Assembly: GCA_020633515.1 (NCBI GenBank)
Contig: JACKDM010000020.1
Location: 12,206-76,205 of the forward strand
Source: Myxococcales bacterium
GTDB lineage: Bacteria > Myxococcota > Bradymonadia > UBA7976 > UBA1532
DNA length: 64,000 bases
Direction of reading: 5' to 3'
This document shows, piece by piece, positions 8,363 to 17,639 of the stretch. Each line of letters starts with the position of its first letter. Position 1 is the stretch's first letter. Below the pieces are notes generated by a model. That model did no database searches, was not told where the DNA came from, and saw only the letters and a list, made by a program, of their open reading frames with translations. Both the position numbers and the translations under genes were made by a program.

Positions 8363-9369
8363 TGGGGCGAGCCCCGGTGGCCGCGCTCGCCGCCGCGCTG
8401 CTCGGCTGCGGCGCGTCGAACCCCCGCCCCGATCCGCTCGCCGCCTGGCCCGAGCGCGCGTGGCTGCGCGCCGAGGGTCACGGTCCGACCGCGGCGGCCG
8501 CCGCCGACGACGCCCGCGCCCGCCTCGCGGCGCAGATCCGGGCCCGGTTGAGCGCGCGGCTGACGATCGAGAGCACCGAGACGAGCACCGGCGGTGACGA
8601 GCGCATCGAGCGGCAGATCGTGACCGAGGCGAGCTTCGAGCGGGCCGAGCTGATCGCGGTGCCCAACGCGCTGCGAGGCTGTGCGCCGGGCGACTGCGTG
8701 GCGGTGGCGGTGCTGAATCGGGCGCGGGCGAGCGACGCGCTGCGCGACGCGGCGGCGGGGCCCTCGGCGCGACTGCGGGCGGCCGTCGAGCAGGCGGCGA
8801 CGGCGGAGCTGGCCGCGTTCACCCGCGCAGTGCGTGACGCTGGCGACGCCTGGGCCGAGCTCGCGCCGATCGGCTGGCAGCGCGCCGCGATCGAGGACGG
8901 GCTCCCGGCCGACTTCGCCGCCGATCGCGCGGCGTGGCGCCGACTCGACGCCGAGCGCGCGCGGCGGCTCGCGGCGCTGCGGGTGGCGGTCGCGCCGGTC
9001 GCCGGCGTCGAGGCGCCGTGGCCCGATCGGATCACCGACGCGCTGGTCGCCGCCTTCGGACGGCACGGGATCAGCGCGGCGCGGGGCGAGGGCTGCGCCG
9101 ATCTGGTCGCGCGCCCGGAGGCGTCGCTGAGCTGCGGGCGCGGTCCGCTCGGGCCGCGGTGCGCGCTCACGCTGCGGGTCGCGCTCGCGCCGTGCGAGGG
9201 TCCGTCGCTGGTCGTGGTCGACTTCGCCGACGCCGGCCTCGCCGCGGTCGCGCCCCGCGATCCGGCCCGCGCCGAGGCCGCGCTCGCCGCCCGGGTCGAT
9301 GGGGCGCGGCTCGCCGATCCGCTCGGGCGGGCGCTCGCGCCGGTGCTGCCGATCGAGGCGCCGCGGTGA
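8362..9369 (+). CDS. LPP20-like lipoprotein, longer paralogue
   Basis: A 335-residue predicted lipoprotein, start ATG overlapping the previous stop by one base. Signal ends in LLGC (about residue 15). Residues 30-110 follow the LPP20 pattern: WLRAEGHGPTAAAAADDARA, a helix of repeated Arg/Ala, then SARLTIESTETSTGGDERI and RAELIAV. The C-terminal half holds a FlgO/CsgG-like alpha/beta region (LRVAVAPVAGVEAPWPDR, ITDALVAAFGRHGISAA) typical of proteins that act on assembled surface structures. The next gene starts in its stop codon (GTGA). The CsgG/FlgO-like reading of the second half rests on strand pattern alone and is tentative. Confidence 0.68.
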   Translation: MGRAPVAALAAALLGCGASNPRPDPLAAWPERAWLRAEGHGPTAAAAADDARARLAAQIRARLSARLTIESTETSTGGDERIERQIVTEASFERAELIAVPNALRGCAPGDCVAVAVLNRARASDALRDAAAGPSARLRAAVEQAATAELAAFTRAVRDAGDAWAELAPIGWQRAAIEDGLPADFAADRAAWRRLDAERARRLAALRVAVAPVAGVEAPWPDRITDALVAAFGRHGISAARGEGCADLVARPEASLSCGRGPLGPRCALTLRVALAPCEGPSLVVVDFADAGLAAVAPRDPARAEAALAARVDGARLADPLGRALAPVLPIEAPR

Positions 9370-9854
9370 TCGCCGGGCTGTTCGCGCTGCTGCTGGTGGC
9401 GCCGGGCGCGCCGCTGCCGTGGTTCGCGGGGTGGACGGCCGACGAGACGGTCTACAACCGCACGTCGCTGCTGGCGGCGCCGGCCGCGGGGCACGCGCTG
9501 GTGTTCTTCGCGACGTGGTGCGCGCCGTGCGGCGAGGGGCTCGCGGCGCTGGCGAAGCAGCGGGCCGCGCTCGACGCGGCGAAGATCCGGGTGGTGCTCG
9601 TGGCGTGCGGCGAGGCGCCGGCCGAGGTGAAGCCGTGGCTCGCGGCGCGCGGCTGGGGTGAGGCGACGGTGATCTACGACCGCTTCGGGCAGGTCGCGGC
9701 CGATCTGGGCGCCGCGGCGGGCGGGCGCACGCTCAAGCTGCCGTGGACGGTGGTCGTCGACCCGGCGGGCACGGTGCGGGCCGCGCTCGACGGCGACGCG
9801 AGCCACGACCTCGCCGCGTGGCAGGCGGCGCTCAGAGCAGCCGCAGCGCCGTGA
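9366..9854 (+). CDS. TlpA-like periplasmic thioredoxin (redoxin)
   Basis: A 162-residue exported redoxin. Start GTG overlaps the previous stop as GTGA. A short hydrophobic signal (IAGLFALLLVAPGAPL) precedes a thioredoxin fold with the redox motif WCAPC (about residue 47), the KIRVVLVACGE strand and a cis-Pro segment LPWTVVVDPAG. This is the layout of TlpA/ResA thiol-disulfide reductases, which keep periplasmic cysteines reduced or support cytochrome c maturation. It closes the LPP20 operon, whose second member is cysteine-rich, so it may service that protein. The last 23 bp overlap the convergent HupE-like gene. Confidence 0.82.
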   Translation: MIAGLFALLLVAPGAPLPWFAGWTADETVYNRTSLLAAPAAGHALVFFATWCAPCGEGLAALAKQRAALDAAKIRVVLVACGEAPAEVKPWLAARGWGEATVIYDRFGQVAADLGAAAGGRTLKLPWTVVVDPAGTVRAALDGDASHDLAAWQAALRAAAAP

Positions 9855-10893
9855 TCACCAGCCCGAGCGCGACGAGCCCCACCAACAGCGCCGCGAAGAC
9901 CGGCCGCGCCGCCTGCCCCCGCCCGACCCACACCAGCAGCGGCCAGGCGAGCGCGACGCAGGCGATCTGACCGAGCTCGACGCCCACGTTGAACCCGAGC
10001 AGCGGCCACAGCCGCGCCCCCCCCGGCGGCAGCAGCTCGGCGAGCAGCCCCGCGAAGCCGAAGCCGTGGATCAGCCCGAAGCCGAAGCAGAGCGCGAGCA
10101 GCGCCGCGACGCCGCCCGGCTGCGGCTCGGCGCGCCCCGGATGATCCAGGCGCCCCCGTCGCAGCCGCCACAGCCCCACCCCCGCCGCCGCCGCGATCGA
10201 GAGCGCGATCACCGGCTCGACCAGCAGCGGTGGCAGCTCGACGAGCCCGGTCGCGCCGAGCCCGAGCGTGACGCTGTGCGCGACCGTGAACCCGGTCACC
10301 ACCGCCAGCAGCCGCCGCAGCCGGCTGCAGCCGAGCATCAGCGCGAGCACGAAGGCGAGGTGATCCCAGCCGAGCAGGATGTGCTCGACGCCGAGCGCGC
10401 CGAAGCGCCACAGCGTCGCCGAGGCCGGCGGCGCCTGCCCGACCCGCAGCGTCACCGCCGGCTGGTCGCGGCCGAGCACCTCGGGGGCCTGCGCGCCCTC
10501 GGGGCCGGTCACCCCGACCAGCGCCGACCAGCGCAGCCGCGGATCACCGGCCGCCGGCCAGTCGATCGTGAGATCCACCGGCGGCGCCGGGCAGGTCGCG
10601 GTCAGCTCCAGCCGCAGCGCGAGCGCGTCGAGGCGGCGCCAGCGGTCGAGCACGAGCGCGCACGGCGCCCCGTCGGCGCGCAGGCCGATCCAGCCGTCGA
10701 TCGCACCCGGCAGCGCCTGATCGAAGACCCGCGGCGGGATCGGGACCCCCTCGGGCAAGTCGAGGAGCTGCGCCACATCGGCGATCCGCCCGTCGAGCAC
10801 CACCGCCAACGTCGGCGCCTCGCCCACCTCGACCGCGACCCGCGCGAGCCCCACGTCGTGCGCCGCCGCCGGCGCCGCGAGGCCGAGCAGCAC
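9832..10893 (-). CDS. HupE/UreJ-like membrane protein
   Basis: A membrane protein of the HupE/UreJ_2 family (predicted transition-metal transporter/channel). The N-terminal third is a soluble exported domain; the C-terminal part has about six transmembrane segments with the family motifs GVEHILLGWDHLAFVLAL, TVAHSVTLGLG, ALCFGFGLIHGFGFAG and FNVGVELGQIA. The His, Asp and Glu residues in these helices are the presumed metal ligands. No ATG is available: the frame stays open upstream and contains RWVALLAVLLGLAAPAAA, a better signal peptide than the one made by the GTG I list at 10893, so the true start is unclear. Divergent from uspA across a short gap. No hydrogenase or urease genes are near, so nickel or cobalt handling is family knowledge, not shown here. 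Confidence 0.75.
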   Translation of the reverse strand: MLLGLAAPAAAHDVGLARVAVEVGEAPTLAVVLDGRIADVAQLLDLPEGVPIPPRVFDQALPGAIDGWIGLRADGAPCALVLDRWRRLDALALRLELTATCPAPPVDLTIDWPAAGDPRLRWSALVGVTGPEGAQAPEVLGRDQPAVTLRVGQAPPASATLWRFGALGVEHILLGWDHLAFVLALMLGCSRLRRLLAVVTGFTVAHSVTLGLGATGLVELPPLLVEPVIALSIAAAAGVGLWRLRRGRLDHPGRAEPQPGGVAALLALCFGFGLIHGFGFAGLLAELLPPGGARLWPLLGFNVGVELGQIACVALAWPLLVWVGRGQAARPVFAALLVGLVALGLVITALRLL

Positions 10894-10971
10894 CGCGAGC
10901 AGCGCGACCCACCGATGGACATCGCGCCGCGGGCGGGCTACACCGTTGCGGCCAGTCAGCGGAGGCGGACG

Positions 10972-11433
10972 ATGAACACGATCGAGCGGATCCTGGTGCC
11001 GGTGGACTTCTCCGAGTGCTCCCGCGCCGCGGTCAAGGCGGCGGTGGGGCTCGCGGCGCGCTACGGCGCCGAGGTCGAGCTGCTGCATGTGCACGACGCG
11101 CCGTGGACCCCCGAGGCGGTGACGGTGCGCACCGAGGACGGGCGCGAGGTGGCGGCCGAAGAGTACCTGGAAGAAGAGTCGCAGCGGCAGCTCACCGAGC
11201 TCGTCGACAGCGTGCCCGACCTCGCCCGCATCGCGCATCGCAAGTCGATCCGCACCGGCATGTCGCACGACATCATCCTCAACCGCGCCCGCGCGGCCGG
11301 CACCGATCTGATCGTGATGGGCACCCACGGGCGCACCGGGCTCAGCCACCTCTTGATGGGCAGCGTCGCCGAGAAGGTCCTGCGCGGCGCGCCCTGCCCG
11401 GTGCTGGTGGTGCGCGACGAATACCCGAGCTGA
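10972..11433 (+). CDS. Universal stress protein (UspA family)
   Basis: A 153-residue UspA-fold protein. The ATP-binding signature is present as GTHGRTG followed nine residues later by GS (MGTHGRTGLSHLLMGSVAEK), so this is an ATP-binding type. The N-terminal strand RILVPVDFSECSRAAVKAA and closing CPVLVVRD are canonical. The start ATG at 10972 has GGAGG at 10961-10965. Single-gene unit, divergent from the HupE-like gene and convergent with a frameshifted gene ending 8 bp after its stop. Likely a cytosolic stress-responsive nucleotide-binding protein. Confidence 0.92.
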   Translation: MNTIERILVPVDFSECSRAAVKAAVGLAARYGAEVELLHVHDAPWTPEAVTVRTEDGREVAAEEYLEEESQRQLTELVDSVPDLARIAHRKSIRTGMSHDIILNRARAAGTDLIVMGTHGRTGLSHLLMGSVAEKVLRGAPCPVLVVRDEYPS

Positions 11434-11441
11434 CACCGGCT

Positions 11442-11929
11442 TCACGGCCGGTTCCCCGGCAGCGGACGCCCCGGCGGCGGCAGGCGCGGCCCGGGCTTGC
11501 CGCGGGGCGGCTTCGGGGGCCGATCGACGCGCAGCTCCTCGCTCGCCATGAGCGTCACCACCACCGCCGCCGCCGCGCCGAGGAGCGCGATCGAGACCCG
11601 CGGGTCGCCCTCGCGCGCCACCCGCGCGGCGAAGCGGCTGCCTTGGAACTGGCTTCGGGCTGATCGACCGCCGCCGCGCTCCCCGTCGCGTCGCCGGCGT
11701 GGGCGAGATCGATCGCGCGCCGGTAGAGCCCGCGCGCCGCCGGATCAGGCTCGTCGGCGACCAGCCGCACCCAGCCCGCCGCCGGCTCCGGCGCCGCATC
11801 GGCCGGCGTCGCGACCGGGGCCGGCGGCTCACCCGGCGCGGGCGCGCAGCCCCGCCGGCCGCCATGGAGCACCACCCCGACGAGCCCGGCGATCAGCAAT
11901 CCGCCGGCGATCCACCGCCCGGCGCTCAT
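11442..11929 (-). pseudogene. Small exported/membrane protein, frameshifted
   Basis: The 5' part (ATG at 11929) encodes a signal or anchor segment (GRWIAGGLLIAGLVGVVLHG) and a short helical domain ending AIDLAHAGDATG. The frame then shifts between about 11640 and 11700. The continuation in another frame is convincing: QGSRFAARVAREGDPR, a second membrane segment (VSIALLGAAAAVVVTLM) and a basic Pro-rich tail ending at the stop at 11442. The total of 488 bp is one short of a multiple of three, so a single missing base would restore about 162 residues. GAGG lies about 8 bases before the ATG, and the upstream gene ends 10 bp earlier. Either a sequencing error or a recent inactivation; product unknown. 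Confidence 0.5.
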
Positions 11930-11939
11930 CGCACCCGCC

Positions 11940-13415
11940 TCACAGCGTCACCCCCTCGATCGCCACCTGCCACCGCGCCCCGTCGGCGCGCACCGCGACC
12001 CCCACCTCGCCGAGGTGCGCCGTCAGCCACGTCAGCGCCCCGAGCGCCTGCCGCAGCGCGTCCGGTTCGAGCCCGAGCCGCACCAGCGCCGGGCTCAGCG
12101 CGTCGGCCTGCGCCCGCCCATCGTGGGGCGCGCCGGTGGGGCGGTAGTAGACGAGCGCGGCGGCGCCGTCGAAGAAGCCCGGCGTCAGGCCGGTGTCGGG
12201 CCGCCCGTCGGCGACCGGCTCGGCGCGGGTCGTCGCGACGAAGCGATCGCCGCGGATCCCGATCCAGCCGCGGTCGAGTCCGGGTGCGGTCGGCTCGGCG
12301 ACGGTGATCGGATGCAGCCCGTCGACCGCTGCGCCGACGCTCAGCCCCGGCGGCGGCGTCGCCAGCGCCGCCGCGAGCAGCGCCGCCGCCGGCGCCGGAT
12401 CGGTGAGCCGCGCCTCGACGAGCAGGTCGCTCGACCGCGGCCCGGCCGCGAGCGTGACGCTGCGCAGCCCGCCGACGAGCCCGCGCGCGAGCGTCGCGGC
12501 CTCGGCGCGCGCCCGCTCCACCAGCCGGTGTTCGTCGATCCCGCCGCGCCATCACCCGCCGCGCCATCACCCGCCGCGCCCTCACCCGCGCCACACCGCC
12601 GCGCCATCACCCGCCCGAGCTGCCGCCCCGCCCCGCCGCCAGCGCCGGACCCGGCGCCACCGCCGCCACGAAGTCCGCCGCCCCCACCGCCGGCATCCCC
12701 ATCCCGCCCCCAGCCACGCCGCCGCCGGCCACCCGCCACCGCGCCCCACCACTCCACCCGCACCGCCCGCGTCCACCCGCGCCGTCAGGCACCCCGCCGC
12801 ATCCCCCGCGTCACCACGAACAGATCCGCCGCCCCCTTCCCCCGCGCGCACCCCGCCACCACCGCGCCCCCCTCGCCCCGCGCCGCCAGCACCCGCCCCA
12901 GCGCCGCCTCATCCCCCGCCGCGAACAACATCCCCCCCGCGTACACCGCCACCCCCTCCGCCCACCGCCACCCCGACCGCCCCGCCACCTCACCCGCCAC
13001 CACCGAAGCCCCCGTCGCCCGCCCGATCAACCCCGGCACCACCCCGCGTCCCGCACCGCCACCACCACGAACCCCCCCCCCCGAGCGCCACCACCAACGG
13101 CCCCTCCAGCCCGATCCCCGCCGCCGCCACCGCCGCCCCATCGAACGGATCGAACCCCACGCTCGCCGCCACATCCCCCACCGACCCCGCCGTCGCCTCC
13201 GCCACCACCGGATGCTGCCGCGCCCGCCGCACCGCCCGCCCCACCGGATCCAGCACCGACGCCAGGCGCGGCACGATCACCACGTCCTGCCCCGGCCCCA
13301 CCGCCGCCAGCCAGTCATCGAGCGGCGCCGCCCCGCCACCCCCGCGACCAGCCACACCACCACCCCGATCAGCCCCGCCGCGCCCCCACTCAGCGCTCCT
13401 CACCCGCCCCATCAT
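11940..13415 (-). pseudogene. Large exported protein, broken by several frameshifts
   Basis: Piecing frames together gives one plausible protein of roughly 480 residues: a membrane or signal segment (AAGLIGVVVWLVAGVAG, near 13340-13390), the stretch DDWLAAVGPGQDVVIVPRL, an alpha/beta part with VGFDPFDGAAVAAAGIGL, then GASVVAGEVAGRSGWRW, and a C-terminal part (TPGFFDGAAALVYYRPTG, ending VTL). At least five frame changes are needed. One sits at an 11-C run (13072-13082); others fall in G/C runs and in a 15-bp repeat block (12541-12615). It begins in the TGATG that also ends the M48 frame. I recognise no family. The pieces keep sensible codon and residue composition, so the gene is either recently dead or damaged by homopolymer sequencing errors. 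Confidence 0.5.
12541..12615. repeat. Short tandem repeat, 15-bp unit CCGCCGCGCCATCAC
   Basis: Three near-perfect head-to-tail copies of CCGCCGCGCCATCAC (one with CTC for ATC), then a degenerate and a further copy. The unit is in frame with three, so it adds five residues per copy on any frame. It lies inside the frameshifted gene just upstream of its last intact segment. Confidence 0.7.
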
Positions 13416-14537
13416 CACCCTCCGCGCCCCCTTCCCCTCCCGCTTGAAAAAGTCCCGCACCTGATCCCACACCGAGCTCCCCGCCTCCCCCAACATCTCC
13501 CCCAGCCCTTGCAGCGCCTTCGCCACCGGATCCTCCCCCTCCGCCCACCGCCGCCGATACGCCTCCGCCCCCCCCGCCACATCGTCGTACACCCCCGCCG
13601 ACCCATCCTCGCTCCGCCGCGGATACTCCCCCCCCAGGATCCGCCCGTACTCCCCCCGATCCACCCACCGCTTCATCTCCGCCAGCCGCACCACCGGAAA
13701 CGGATGCGTCGACCGCAGCGCCGACAACAGCTTGATCAACCCATCCCGCAGATCCCCCTCCGTCTCATAGGCCCGCGCCTGCTCCACGAAGGCATCGACA
13801 TCCATCTCGCTCGCCTTCCCCCCGCCCGCCATCTTCATGTGGATCCCATACGCCCGCGCCGGATCCTGAAGACACAACAGCCCCGCCCGATCACACGACA
13901 GCTCCGACTTCCGGCTCCACTCCAACAGCCCCGCGATCACCCCCTGCACCGCCAGCCCCGCGAACGGCAGCCGCCACAAGATCGGCATCACGAAGTTGAG
14001 CAACACGAACAGCATATGCCGATACAGCGAATGCCCCGACAGCACATGCCCCAGCTCATGCCCCAGCACGAAGCGCTGCTCATCGGCGTCGAGCAACCCG
14101 AGCACCCCCGAGTTGAGCACGATGAACGGATCATCGATCCCCACCGCCCCCGCGTTGACGAACGGCGTCTGCGTCACGAACAGATCCGGCCGCTTCGGCA
14201 GATCCAGGATCGCGCAGCACTCCTCGTACACCGCGTTCAGCTTCGGAAACTGCCGCGCATCCACCCGCACCCCATTCGCCAGGAAGTGGAAGCGCAGCGA
14301 CCGCTCCGACACCAACGAGAACAGCTTGCGCAGCACCTGATCGAAGCCCGCCACCTTCCGCAGCCCCGCCAGCGCCGCCCGATCCGCCGGGTGCTCATAG
14401 GCCCGCGGGCTGATATCGGGGAACCGCACCCGCCCCACCGCCCGCGCCCCGATCCCCGCCCCGTTCTCCGGCGTCTCCGGCGCCTTCGGCGCCGCCGCGA
14501 ACACCTTCTTGATCTCGTCCCGCTCGTCGTCGTTCAT
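13415..14537 (-). CDS. M48-family metalloprotease, cytosolic/membrane-associated
   Basis: About 374 residues. Zinc site HELGH at 160-164, third ligand Glu at about 212 in SRKSELSCDRAG; NAGAVGIDDPFIVLNSGVL is the standard preceding strand. A hydrophobic hairpin (MLFVLLNFVMPILW, FAGLAVQGVIAGLL, about 175-205) lies between HELGH and the third ligand, as in HtpX-type proteases. The C-terminal part is charged and helical (VWDQVRDFFKREGK). The start ATG at 14537 has GGAGG 7 bases upstream. The 3' end is uncertain: the frame runs on into the next gene, and a one-base shift in a G run would end it at TGA near 13415-13417, overlapping the next ATG. Divergent from recQ. Confidence 0.82.
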
Positions 14538-14674
14538 CCCGCGCCTCCGCATCAGCCGAGGCTCCTCTATCCCACAACCGCCGCCCCGACGCGACCCGCT
14601 TCCGACCCCCCTCTCCGGCCGCCGCGCCACCCGCCCCTTGATTCGACTGGCAGGAGACGGTAGACGAAGACCCC

Positions 14675-16852
14675 GTGGCGACCGACCTCCAACCCTCCCC
14701 GAGCCCCGCCGACCTGGCAGCAGACCCCCTCCGCGCCGCCCTCGCCGCCCACTTCGGCTTCACCACCTTCAACATCGGCCAGCGCGCCGTCATCGAAGAC
14801 GTGCTCGCCGGCCGCCCCACCATCGCCGTCATGCCCACCGGCGCCGGCAAGAGCCTCTGCTACCAGCTCCCCGCGCTCCTCCTCGAAGGCGTCACCGTCG
14901 TCGTCAGCCCCCTCATCGCGCTCATGAAGGACCAGGTCGACGCCCTCGCCGCCCGCGGCATCGCCGCCGCCTACGTCAACTCCAGCCAGGGCCAGGACGA
15001 ACAGCACGACGTCCTCGACCGCCTCGCCCAAGGCGCGCTCCGCCTCGTCTACGTCGCCCCCGAGCGCTTCCGCCACCGCGCCTTCGTCGCCGCGCTCGCC
15101 CGCGCCCGCATCGCCCTCTTCGCCGTCGACGAAGCCCACTGCATCAGCCGCTGGGGCCACGACTTCCGCCCCGACTACCTCCGCCTCGGCGAAGCCGTCG
15201 CCCGCCTCGCCCCCCCTCGACTGCTCGCCTGCACCGCCACCGCCACCGCCGAGGTCCGCGAAGACATCGCCCGCGCGCTCGCCGTGCCCGACCCCGCCAT
15301 CCACGTACACGGCTTCCTCCGCCACAACCTCTTCCTCGAAGCCCGCCTCTGCAGCGGCGACCGCGACCGCGAGAAGCGCCTCGCCCACTTCCTCACCCGC
15401 GGCGCCGGCCGCGAGGGCGCCGTCATCATCTACGCCAGCACCCGCAAGCGCGTCGAACGCTACGCCGAGACCGTCCGCGGCATCCTCGGCGCCCGCGACG
15501 TCGTCGCCTACCACGGCGGCATGGACGACGACACCCGCACCGCCGCCCAGGACCGCTTCATGAGCGCGCGCGCCCGCGTCGCCGTCGCCACCAACGCCTT
15601 CGGCATGGGCGTCGACCGCGCCGACGTCCGCGCCGTCGTCCACGTCGACCTGCCCCGCACCCTCGAAGCCTACTACCAGGAGGTCGGCCGCGCCGGCCGC
15701 GACGGCCTCCCCGCCCACTGCCTGCTCCTCTTCAACAACATCGACACCCGGATCCACGAGTTCCTCATCGAGCAGAGCCACCCCGACCCCCGCCGCCTCG
15801 CCCAGACCTGGCACGCCCTCCGCCGCGCCGGCCTCGACGGCGCCCGCCCCTGGGAGCTCGCCGCCCAGCTCCCCGAAGACGGCAAGAAGAGCCTCGACAC
15901 CGCGATCCGCGCCCTCGTCCGCGCCGGCGCCGCCTGGATCGACCCCCTCACCGAAGCCATCCGCGCCGAACCCGACGCCCCCGACGACATCTTCGCGCTC
16001 GGCATCGACTTCGACGCCGCCGCCGCCTACCGCCAGGCCGAATACCACAAGCTCGACCAGATGCGCGGCTACGTCTTCGACGCCCGCTGCCGCCACCGCC
16101 AGGTCCTCGCCTACTTCGGCGAAGAGATCGAAGCCGCCTGCCCCGGCTGCGACCGCTGCACCCCCAGCGCCGAGGGCGCCACCCCCGGCGTGCGCTTCGA
16201 GACCCCCAGCGAAGACGAGCAGCTCCTCTTCCAGAAGGCCCTCTCCGGCGTCGCCCGCGCCGACGGCCGCTTCGGGCTGCGCAAGGTCGCCGGCATGCTC
16301 GCCGGCTCCACCGCCAAGGGCGTCGGCGACACCTCGCTCGTCGGCCTCAGCACCTTCGGCCTGCTGCGCGCCCTCGGCCCCGACCGCTGCGCCGACCTGC
16401 TCCAGCTCCTCGTCAACCAGGGCCTCTGCCGCATGAGCGGCGGCAAGTACCCGCTCCTCGAGATCAGCCCCGCCGGCTGGGAGGTCATGACCGGCCGCGC
16501 CACCCCCGCCTTCCGCCCCCCGCCCGAGCTCGTCCCCGGCGCCCGCCGCCCCGCCGCCGCCCCGACCAGCACCCGCGCCGCCACCCCCGGCGCCGCCACC
16601 GCCGCCCGCCTCGCGCCCGCCGCGCTCGAAGACGACGACCCCGTCGTCGACCGCCTCCGCCGCTTCCGCACCGAAGAGGCGACCGCCCGCCAGGTCCCCC
16701 CCTACGTCGTCTTCAACGACCGCACCCTCGCCGCCATCGCCGCCGCCAGACCCCGCAGCGAGCAGGAGTTCTGCGCCGTACACGGCCTCGGCCCCGGCCG
16801 CTGGGCCTCGTTCGGCGAGCGACTCATCGAGGCACTGGCCGAGGTGGCATGA
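14675..16852 (+). CDS. recQ: ATP-dependent DNA helicase RecQ
   Basis: A 725-residue 3'-5' DNA helicase for recombination and fork repair. Order: helicase core with Walker A MPTGAGKS (53-60) and DEAH box VDEAHCIS (152-155), motif III TATATAEV, motif V/VI region FGMGVDRADVRAVVH and YYQEVGRAGRDG; then a RecQ zinc-binding part with four Cys (CRHRQVLAYFG through CPGCDRC), a winged-helix RQC region (SGVARADGRFGLRKVAGML), an Ala/Pro linker, and a C-terminal HRDC domain (YVVFNDRTLAAIAAARPRSE). All key residues look intact. Start is GTG at 14675. Length and order match classical bacterial RecQ plus an expanded linker before HRDC. Monocistronic, convergent with the M50-like gene across 37 bp. Confidence 0.96.
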   Translation: MATDLQPSPSPADLAADPLRAALAAHFGFTTFNIGQRAVIEDVLAGRPTIAVMPTGAGKSLCYQLPALLLEGVTVVVSPLIALMKDQVDALAARGIAAAYVNSSQGQDEQHDVLDRLAQGALRLVYVAPERFRHRAFVAALARARIALFAVDEAHCISRWGHDFRPDYLRLGEAVARLAPPRLLACTATATAEVREDIARALAVPDPAIHVHGFLRHNLFLEARLCSGDRDREKRLAHFLTRGAGREGAVIIYASTRKRVERYAETVRGILGARDVVAYHGGMDDDTRTAAQDRFMSARARVAVATNAFGMGVDRADVRAVVHVDLPRTLEAYYQEVGRAGRDGLPAHCLLLFNNIDTRIHEFLIEQSHPDPRRLAQTWHALRRAGLDGARPWELAAQLPEDGKKSLDTAIRALVRAGAAWIDPLTEAIRAEPDAPDDIFALGIDFDAAAAYRQAEYHKLDQMRGYVFDARCRHRQVLAYFGEEIEAACPGCDRCTPSAEGATPGVRFETPSEDEQLLFQKALSGVARADGRFGLRKVAGMLAGSTAKGVGDTSLVGLSTFGLLRALGPDRCADLLQLLVNQGLCRMSGGKYPLLEISPAGWEVMTGRATPAFRPPPELVPGARRPAAAPTSTRAATPGAATAARLAPAALEDDDPVVDRLRRFRTEEATARQVPPYVVFNDRTLAAIAAARPRSEQEFCAVHGLGPGRWASFGERLIEALAEVA

Positions 16853-16889
16853 CACCCATGGCATCGATGTCATCGATACCATCGAGCCA

Positions 16890-17639
16890 TCACGCCGCCT
16901 TCTTCCCCCCCGCGAAGAACACCCGCAGCCCGCCGAGCAGCACCGCCACCGACACCAGCCCGCACAGCGCGCCCCAGAACCAGTACGGCAGGAACAGCGC
17001 CTCGCTCATCTGCTGCACGTCCGATGGCATCCGCCCCCCGCCCGTCTCCGCCCACTGCGTGAAGAGATAGTCCCCCCGGCTGAACACCGACAGCGCGAGC
17101 TGCACCGCGAAGAACACCACCGCGATCTGACTCACCCACGCCGGCGCCCGCAGCGCGATCCCCAGGCAGATCACCACCGTCGCCGCGACGAACGCCACCC
17201 CGAAGACCGATCGCACCACCAGCACCAGCGCGACGAGCATCACCACCCCGAAGACCGCGAGCCCGATCCGCGCCCCCCGCGTGCTCCGCCCCACCACGAA
17301 CCCCACCCCGCCGATCAACGCCGGCCCGACCAGCCCGCCCGCCGAGATGAACGCCCGCGCGAACCGCCCGAACGCCCCCCGGCTGTATGCCACCCCGCTG
17401 CCATCGGCGTACATCTCGAACCGATCGAACGATCCCCCCACCAGCACCGCCGCGATGCCATGTCCCATCTCGTGCACCAGCGTCGACAGCAGCATCAGCG
17501 GGTAGCCGATCGTGCGCCCGTACGGGATGACATGGTAGAGCAGCACCGTCACGATGATGCTCCCCACGAGGAACCCCGCCGCCTGGTTGCGATGCTCCTG
17601 CTGCGCCGTCTCCGGCCGCTTGGCGAGTGGCTTCTCCAT
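16890..17639 (-). CDS. M50B-like membrane metalloprotease
   Basis: A 249-residue multi-pass membrane protein. Zinc motif HEMGHG at about residue 55 within a transmembrane context (STLVHEMGHGIAAVLVGG), followed by SFDRFEMYADGSGVAYS and five or six further hydrophobic helices. This is the M50B-like arrangement (Pfam-type Peptidase_M50B), distinct from site-2 protease SpoIVFB by its shorter extracytoplasmic part. The start ATG at 17639 shares a base with the stop of the aldehyde dehydrogenase (TGATG), so the two are co-translated. Substrate unknown. Confidence 0.82.
   Translation of the reverse strand: MEKPLAKRPETAQQEHRNQAAGFLVGSIIVTVLLYHVIPYGRTIGYPLMLLSTLVHEMGHGIAAVLVGGSFDRFEMYADGSGVAYSRGAFGRFARAFISAGGLVGPALIGGVGFVVGRSTRGARIGLAVFGVVMLVALVLVVRSVFGVAFVAATVVICLGIALRAPAWVSQIAVVFFAVQLALSVFSRGDYLFTQWAETGGGRMPSDVQQMSEALFLPYWFWGALCGLVSVAVLLGGLRVFFAGGKKAA

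Noticed and set aside
12015..14663. 882-codon plus-strand open frame across the M48 region
   Set aside because: It is Arg/Pro/His-rich, antisense to the M48 protease and the damaged gene, with no protein-like strand pattern; high GC keeps antisense frames open.
14509..17070. 853-codon frame overlapping recQ
   Set aside because: Same strand as recQ but out of frame with it; composed of Arg, Pro and His runs. recQ has intact helicase motifs, so the other frame is a shadow.
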